A stretch of DNA of 64,000 bases from CAZKYX01 sp964557125 (GTDB lineage Bacteria; Patescibacteriota; Microgenomatia; Levybacterales; GWA1-39-11). Below the pieces are notes generated by a model, which searched no databases, was not told the origin of the DNA, and saw only the letters and a program-made list of their open reading frames with translations. Shown here in pieces: positions 61,124 to 64,000 of the stretch. Both the position numbers and the translations under genes were made by a program. The stretch spans positions 1 to 64,000 of the forward strand of contig CAZKYX010000004.1 of the NCBI GenBank assembly GCA_964557125.1. The letters run 5' to 3'. Numbering within the stretch: position 1 is the stretch's first letter; each line of letters begins with the position of its first letter.

Positions 61124-63376
61124 CTATCGTCGTCGTGGACCTCTGTCATCTCTTCTTCCGCCTCCACCAAAGCTTCTTCCACCGCCTCCAAAATCGCGTC
61201 TTGGGGCTCTATCATCTCTTCGTGGTCCACGGTCGTCGCCTCCACCTTCAGATCGAGCATTCTGCTTTTTTTCAGCATCCTCGCCAAATAACATTGAAAG
61301 ATTTATTCTTCCTTGGTCATCAATTTCTTTTACTCTGACTTTTACTTTTTGACCAATTTCAAGGACATCAGCTGGATCTTTTACGTATTCAGTAGACATT
61401 TCACTTACATGAACCATGCCTTCTTTTCCAGGAAGTATTTCTACAAAAGCTCCGAATGTAAGCATTCTTTTTACGGTTCCTTCGTATTCTTCATTTGGTT
61501 TTACTTCTTTTGTAAGTCCCTCTACCCACTCAACAGCCTTTCGTACTGCTTCTTCATCAACTGCAGAAATGCTTACAGAACCATCGTCTTCAACATCAAC
61601 CTGTGCACCAGTGGACGCAATAATGCTCTTTATCATCTTTCCGCCAGGTCCAATAAGTCCACCAATCTTTTCAGGATCAATTTTCACCATCTTTATCTTT
61701 GGTGCATATTGGCTAACTTCTTTTCTATTTTCAGAAAGTGCCTTTAACATAACATCCAAAATTTCAAGGCGTGCTTTCTTTGCTCTTTCAAAAACTTCCG
61801 CAATCATTTCATCAGTAAGTGCGTCTTTTTTAACGTCAAGCTGAATTGCTGTAATACCGTTTGTTGTTCCTGCTACCTTAAAGTCCATATCTCCAGCAAA
61901 GTCTTCAAGTCCGATGATGTCTGTAAGAATTTTGTATTTGTCGCCCAATGTCATAAGACCAATTGCAATACCTGCAACTGGGGAAGTTATAGGCACTCCA
62001 GCATCCATAAGTGCAAGAGTAGAACCACAAGCTGATGCCATGGATGTTGAACCGTTTGAGCTCAAAACTTCACTTACAACTCTTATTGCATAAGGGAAAT
62101 CTTCAAGTGAAGGTAGTACTGCTTCAAGTGCTCTTTCAGCAAGTGCTCCATGACCAATTTCTCGTCTATTCGGACTTCCAATTCTTCCTGTTTCTCCAAC
62201 TGAGAATGGTGGGAATGTGTAGTGGTGCATGTATCTCTTTGTTTCTTCGCCTTCTAGAGTCTCAACGAGTTGACTAAATGATGATGAGGCAAGAGTTGCA
62301 ATACTCAAAACCTGTGTTTGACCACGTGAGAAAAGTGCTGAGCCGTGTACTCGTGGGATATATCCAACTTGGGAAGTAATTGGTCTTACTTCATCAAGCT
62401 TTCGACCATCAAATCTTTTTTCTTTCTCAACGATATTTTCTCGGATTATCTTTTTAAATACATAATCAACAGCTGCAAAAATTTTGCCTTTATCAGGAGC
62501 TGATGCTCCTTCTTTTGCGTTCTTTCCTTCTTCAGCTGCAATTACTTCAACAATCTTTTGTAGATCGCCTGATACATTTTCTCCCAATTCGCCTTCCAAA
62601 ACTTCTACAACATTTTTCTTGTATGTTTTTTCAACAAGATTAATATAGTCAGCTTTTGCTTCATCTTTTGTAAGTGCAATTTTTTCTTCTCCGATTTCTT
62701 TTGTAACCTCTGTCACAAATTCAACAATCTTACTACCCCATTCACGAGCAAGTGTTACGGCTTTAAGAGCAACGTCTTCTGGAATTTGCAGTGCACCTGC
62801 TTCAACCATAAGGGTGTGTCCTGTTTTGCTTGTTGTAAGTACGAGATCAAGAGCCAACTCATGCTCCATATCAGGATTTGTTACTGGAGTGTTGTCGCCG
62901 TCCCCCTTAACAACTCCAACTCTCATCGCACCAACTGGTCCATCCCATGGAATTTTTGAGATAGAAAGAGCAGCACTTACTGCATTGATTGCCAAAATAT
63001 CTGGATCATTTACTCCATCAACAGACAAAACATTTACAATAACCTGAACGTCTTTTTTAAGCTCTTTAGGGAATAGTGGTCTAATTGAGCGGTCAATAAG
63101 TCGACCGGTTAGAACTGAATCATCAGTTGGTCTACCTTCTCTTTTTACCCATCGTGAGCCTTTGATTTTTCCTCCAGCGTACAATTTTTCAACGTAATCA
63201 ACTGAGAGTGGGAAATAATCAAGAGTAGTGTCGTTTCGACCCATGGTAACTGTTGCAAGAAGAACTGTTTCACCCATGCGAGCGAGAACACTTGAAGTAG
63301 CTAATTGTGCTAGTTCTCCTGTTTCAAAGGTGATTTGCTTGCCGTTAATGTCAAACGACTTTGTTATTTTTTTCAT
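61124..63376 (-). CDS. pnp: Polyribonucleotide nucleotidyltransferase
   Basis: 750 aa. Two RNase PH-like domains with the linking helical domain, then KH (VKIDPEKIGGLIGPGGKMIKSI) and S1 (GTVKRMLTFGAFVEILPGKEGMVHVSEM) RNA-binding domains. The last 40 residues are an RGG/DR-rich tail (GGGDDRGPRRDDRAPRRDFGG and following). Phosphorolytic 3'-5' RNA decay. Follows rpsO, the usual bacterial arrangement. Confidence 0.97.
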   Translation of the reverse strand: MKKITKSFDINGKQITFETGELAQLATSSVLARMGETVLLATVTMGRNDTTLDYFPLSVDYVEKLYAGGKIKGSRWVKREGRPTDDSVLTGRLIDRSIRPLFPKELKKDVQVIVNVLSVDGVNDPDILAINAVSAALSISKIPWDGPVGAMRVGVVKGDGDNTPVTNPDMEHELALDLVLTTSKTGHTLMVEAGALQIPEDVALKAVTLAREWGSKIVEFVTEVTKEIGEEKIALTKDEAKADYINLVEKTYKKNVVEVLEGELGENVSGDLQKIVEVIAAEEGKNAKEGASAPDKGKIFAAVDYVFKKIIRENIVEKEKRFDGRKLDEVRPITSQVGYIPRVHGSALFSRGQTQVLSIATLASSSFSQLVETLEGEETKRYMHHYTFPPFSVGETGRIGSPNRREIGHGALAERALEAVLPSLEDFPYAIRVVSEVLSSNGSTSMASACGSTLALMDAGVPITSPVAGIAIGLMTLGDKYKILTDIIGLEDFAGDMDFKVAGTTNGITAIQLDVKKDALTDEMIAEVFERAKKARLEILDVMLKALSENRKEVSQYAPKIKMVKIDPEKIGGLIGPGGKMIKSIIASTGAQVDVEDDGSVSISAVDEEAVRKAVEWVEGLTKEVKPNEEYEGTVKRMLTFGAFVEILPGKEGMVHVSEMSTEYVKDPADVLEIGQKVKVRVKEIDDQGRINLSMLFGEDAEKKQNARSEGGGDDRGPRRDDRAPRRDFGGGGRSFGGGGRRDDRGPRRR

Positions 63377-63434
63377 TTATTTTTTTATATTTACTTTCCC
63401 AACAACCTACAGTTAATTAGAATGGATGCTTTGC

Positions 63435-63704
63435 TTATTTAGCGAGGCCAACTTTTTTACCGATTGTCTCAGCTCTTTCTTTATCCACTTTTACGAGGAA
63501 ATTAAAAAGCCTTCTTCTCTTTGATAACATATTTAGAAGTCCACGTCTACTGTGAAAGTCTTTTTGGTGAATTTTAAGATGGTCAGTAAGTTTTTGAACT
63601 TTGTGAGTTAAAAGTGCAATCTGCACTTCTGGACTTCCTGTATCGCCGTCACCGACAGCGTTCTTTCCAATAATATCTTGTTTTTCGTCTTTAGTTAATG
63701 GCAT
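63435..63704 (-). CDS. rpsO: 30S ribosomal protein S15
   Basis: 89 aa from the ATG at 63704 (MPLTKDEK), the normal S15 start. Conserved DTGSPEVQIALLTHKVQKLTDHLKIHQKDFHSRRGLLNMLSKRR binds the 16S central domain. TGT-TAAAAT (63721-63713) lies 8 nt before the ATG, so the mRNA should be leaderless, which would exclude the E. coli-type autoregulatory leader. Confidence 0.96.
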   Translation of the reverse strand: MPLTKDEKQDIIGKNAVGDGDTGSPEVQIALLTHKVQKLTDHLKIHQKDFHSRRGLLNMLSKRRRLFNFLVKVDKERAETIGKKVGLAK

Positions 63705-63712
63705 AACGTTGT

Positions 63713-63721
63713 ATTTTAACA
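63713..63721 (-). promoter_or_regulatory. Extended -10 promoter of rpsO-pnp
   Basis: TGT-TAAAAT on the minus strand. It fixes the S15 start, because the next upstream in-frame start lies inside the promoter. Confidence 0.6.
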
Positions 63722-63767
63722 AACTTACGTAACATTTTCAAGCTGAAAACCGTTGCGGGATTAATTT

Positions 63768-64000
63768 TTAATTATCTCCCTGAGTTTTACTTCCTTTAAA
63801 AACCTTTGGAACCAGCCAATCATTTGGTACTTCTTCAGCGCTTTGAATAGCAGGATTTATTTGTTCTTCTGGCATATTTTGAGGCTTAGGCTGAGTGTAT
63901 TCCTGTTGTACGCTTGGAGCACTTTGCATTCTTTGAGGCTCTACAATATCTTGCATATTTGGCGTAACAATCTCTTCCTCAACTGGTTGTGTAACTGGAG
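63768..64000 (-). CDS. Pro/Gln-rich protein, 3' part only
   Basis: The frame stays open to the window edge, so the true start is beyond 64000. The visible 76 residues are Gln, Pro and Glu rich (QPKPQNMPEEQINPAIQS) and end in FKGSKTQGDN; probably the disordered tail of a larger protein. Not identifiable. Confidence 0.6.
   Translation of the reverse strand, partial: PVTQPVEEEIVTPNMQDIVEPQRMQSAPSVQQEYTQPKPQNMPEEQINPAIQSAEEVPNDWLVPKVFKGSKTQGDN

Noticed and set aside
1..64000. Recoded UGA (as in Gracilibacteria/Absconditabacteria)
   Set aside because: Several genes end in UGA exactly at family-typical ends or at ATGA overlaps (for example 5113-5115, 8068-8070, 17035-17037).
1..64000. tRNA or rRNA genes in the intergenic gaps
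   Set aside because: I read all gaps above 70 nt and saw no cloverleaf with a TTCRANYC-type arm and no rRNA blocks.

Overview
The window looks like a 64 kb contig from a Patescibacteria (CPR) genome, most like the Microgenomates side of that group. This is inferred from content, not from a marker tree. Background GC is in the high 30s per cent by eye. Genes are packed with gaps of a few bases, many 4-nt overlaps and almost no long intergenic space. Several housekeeping proteins are stripped down: IMP dehydrogenase lacks CBS domains, AlaRS lacks its C-terminal domain, Lon lacks its protease, and endonuclease III lacks a full Fe-S site. An AMP-phosphorylase-type DeoA and a PilM/baseplate-J-like protein next to a sortase also fit CPR. 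UGA is used as a stop, so the code is standard. I found no rRNA, tRNA, transposase or CRISPR array. No gene-free stretch exceeds 300 bases.

Layout. 1-8.9 kb: the 3' end of an L,D-transpeptidase, a short CysRS/MshC-like ligase, topoisomerase IB, two Nudix hydrolases, a sugar-phosphate isomerase, an AlkA glycosylase, a Tat-exported GH99-like protein and a VOC protein. 9.0-12.4 kb: both subunits of ATP-citrate lyase, followed by a 100-N gap that hides the end of aclB and most of murB. 12.4-16.5 kb: two paralogous membrane-protein genes, one frameshifted, separated by a second copy of the fusA 3' end; then fusA and a GC-rich orphan cassette. 16.6-22 kb: a DUF1801 protein, a structured repeat element, guaA, guaB, pepP and a cyclophilin. 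22-28.2 kb: surface and unknown proteins. 28.3-36.6 kb: the rpoB-rpoC-rpsL-rpsG operon. 36.7-46 kb: mltG, a HtpX-like protease, AMP phosphorylase, a sortase, a PilM/baseplate-J protein and alaS. 46-50.8 kb: tandem unknown paralogues, a disordered protein, a P-loop kinase and nth. 50.9-55.3 kb: a second copy of the structured repeat, yvcK, a PyrE-like protein, pyrF, small membrane proteins and a RodZ-like protein. 55.4-64 kb: ftsK, rnj, a Lon-type ATPase, a DUF218 protein, pnp, rpsO and a partial gene at the edge.

Functionally the window joins the transcription/translation core (rpoBC, rpsL, rpsG, rpsO, fusA, alaS), RNA decay (rnj, pnp), nucleotide synthesis and salvage (guaAB, pyrF, a PyrE-like protein, AMP phosphorylase), the cell envelope (L,D-transpeptidase, murB, mltG, sortase, DUF218, RodZ-like) and one striking central-carbon enzyme, ATP-citrate lyase.

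The most promising novel item is a pair of roughly 180-nt elements (17104-17290 and 50877-51055). They share conserved sequence blocks that form a closing stem, and their internal hairpins keep position but not sequence, as expected for a structured RNA or a structured mobile repeat. Other leads are a palindromic repeat inserted in frame in alaS, the duplicated fusA tail, the GC-rich cassette with its own promoter and operator-like dyad, and near-universal leaderless promoters, with the -10 box 5-10 nt before the start codon.
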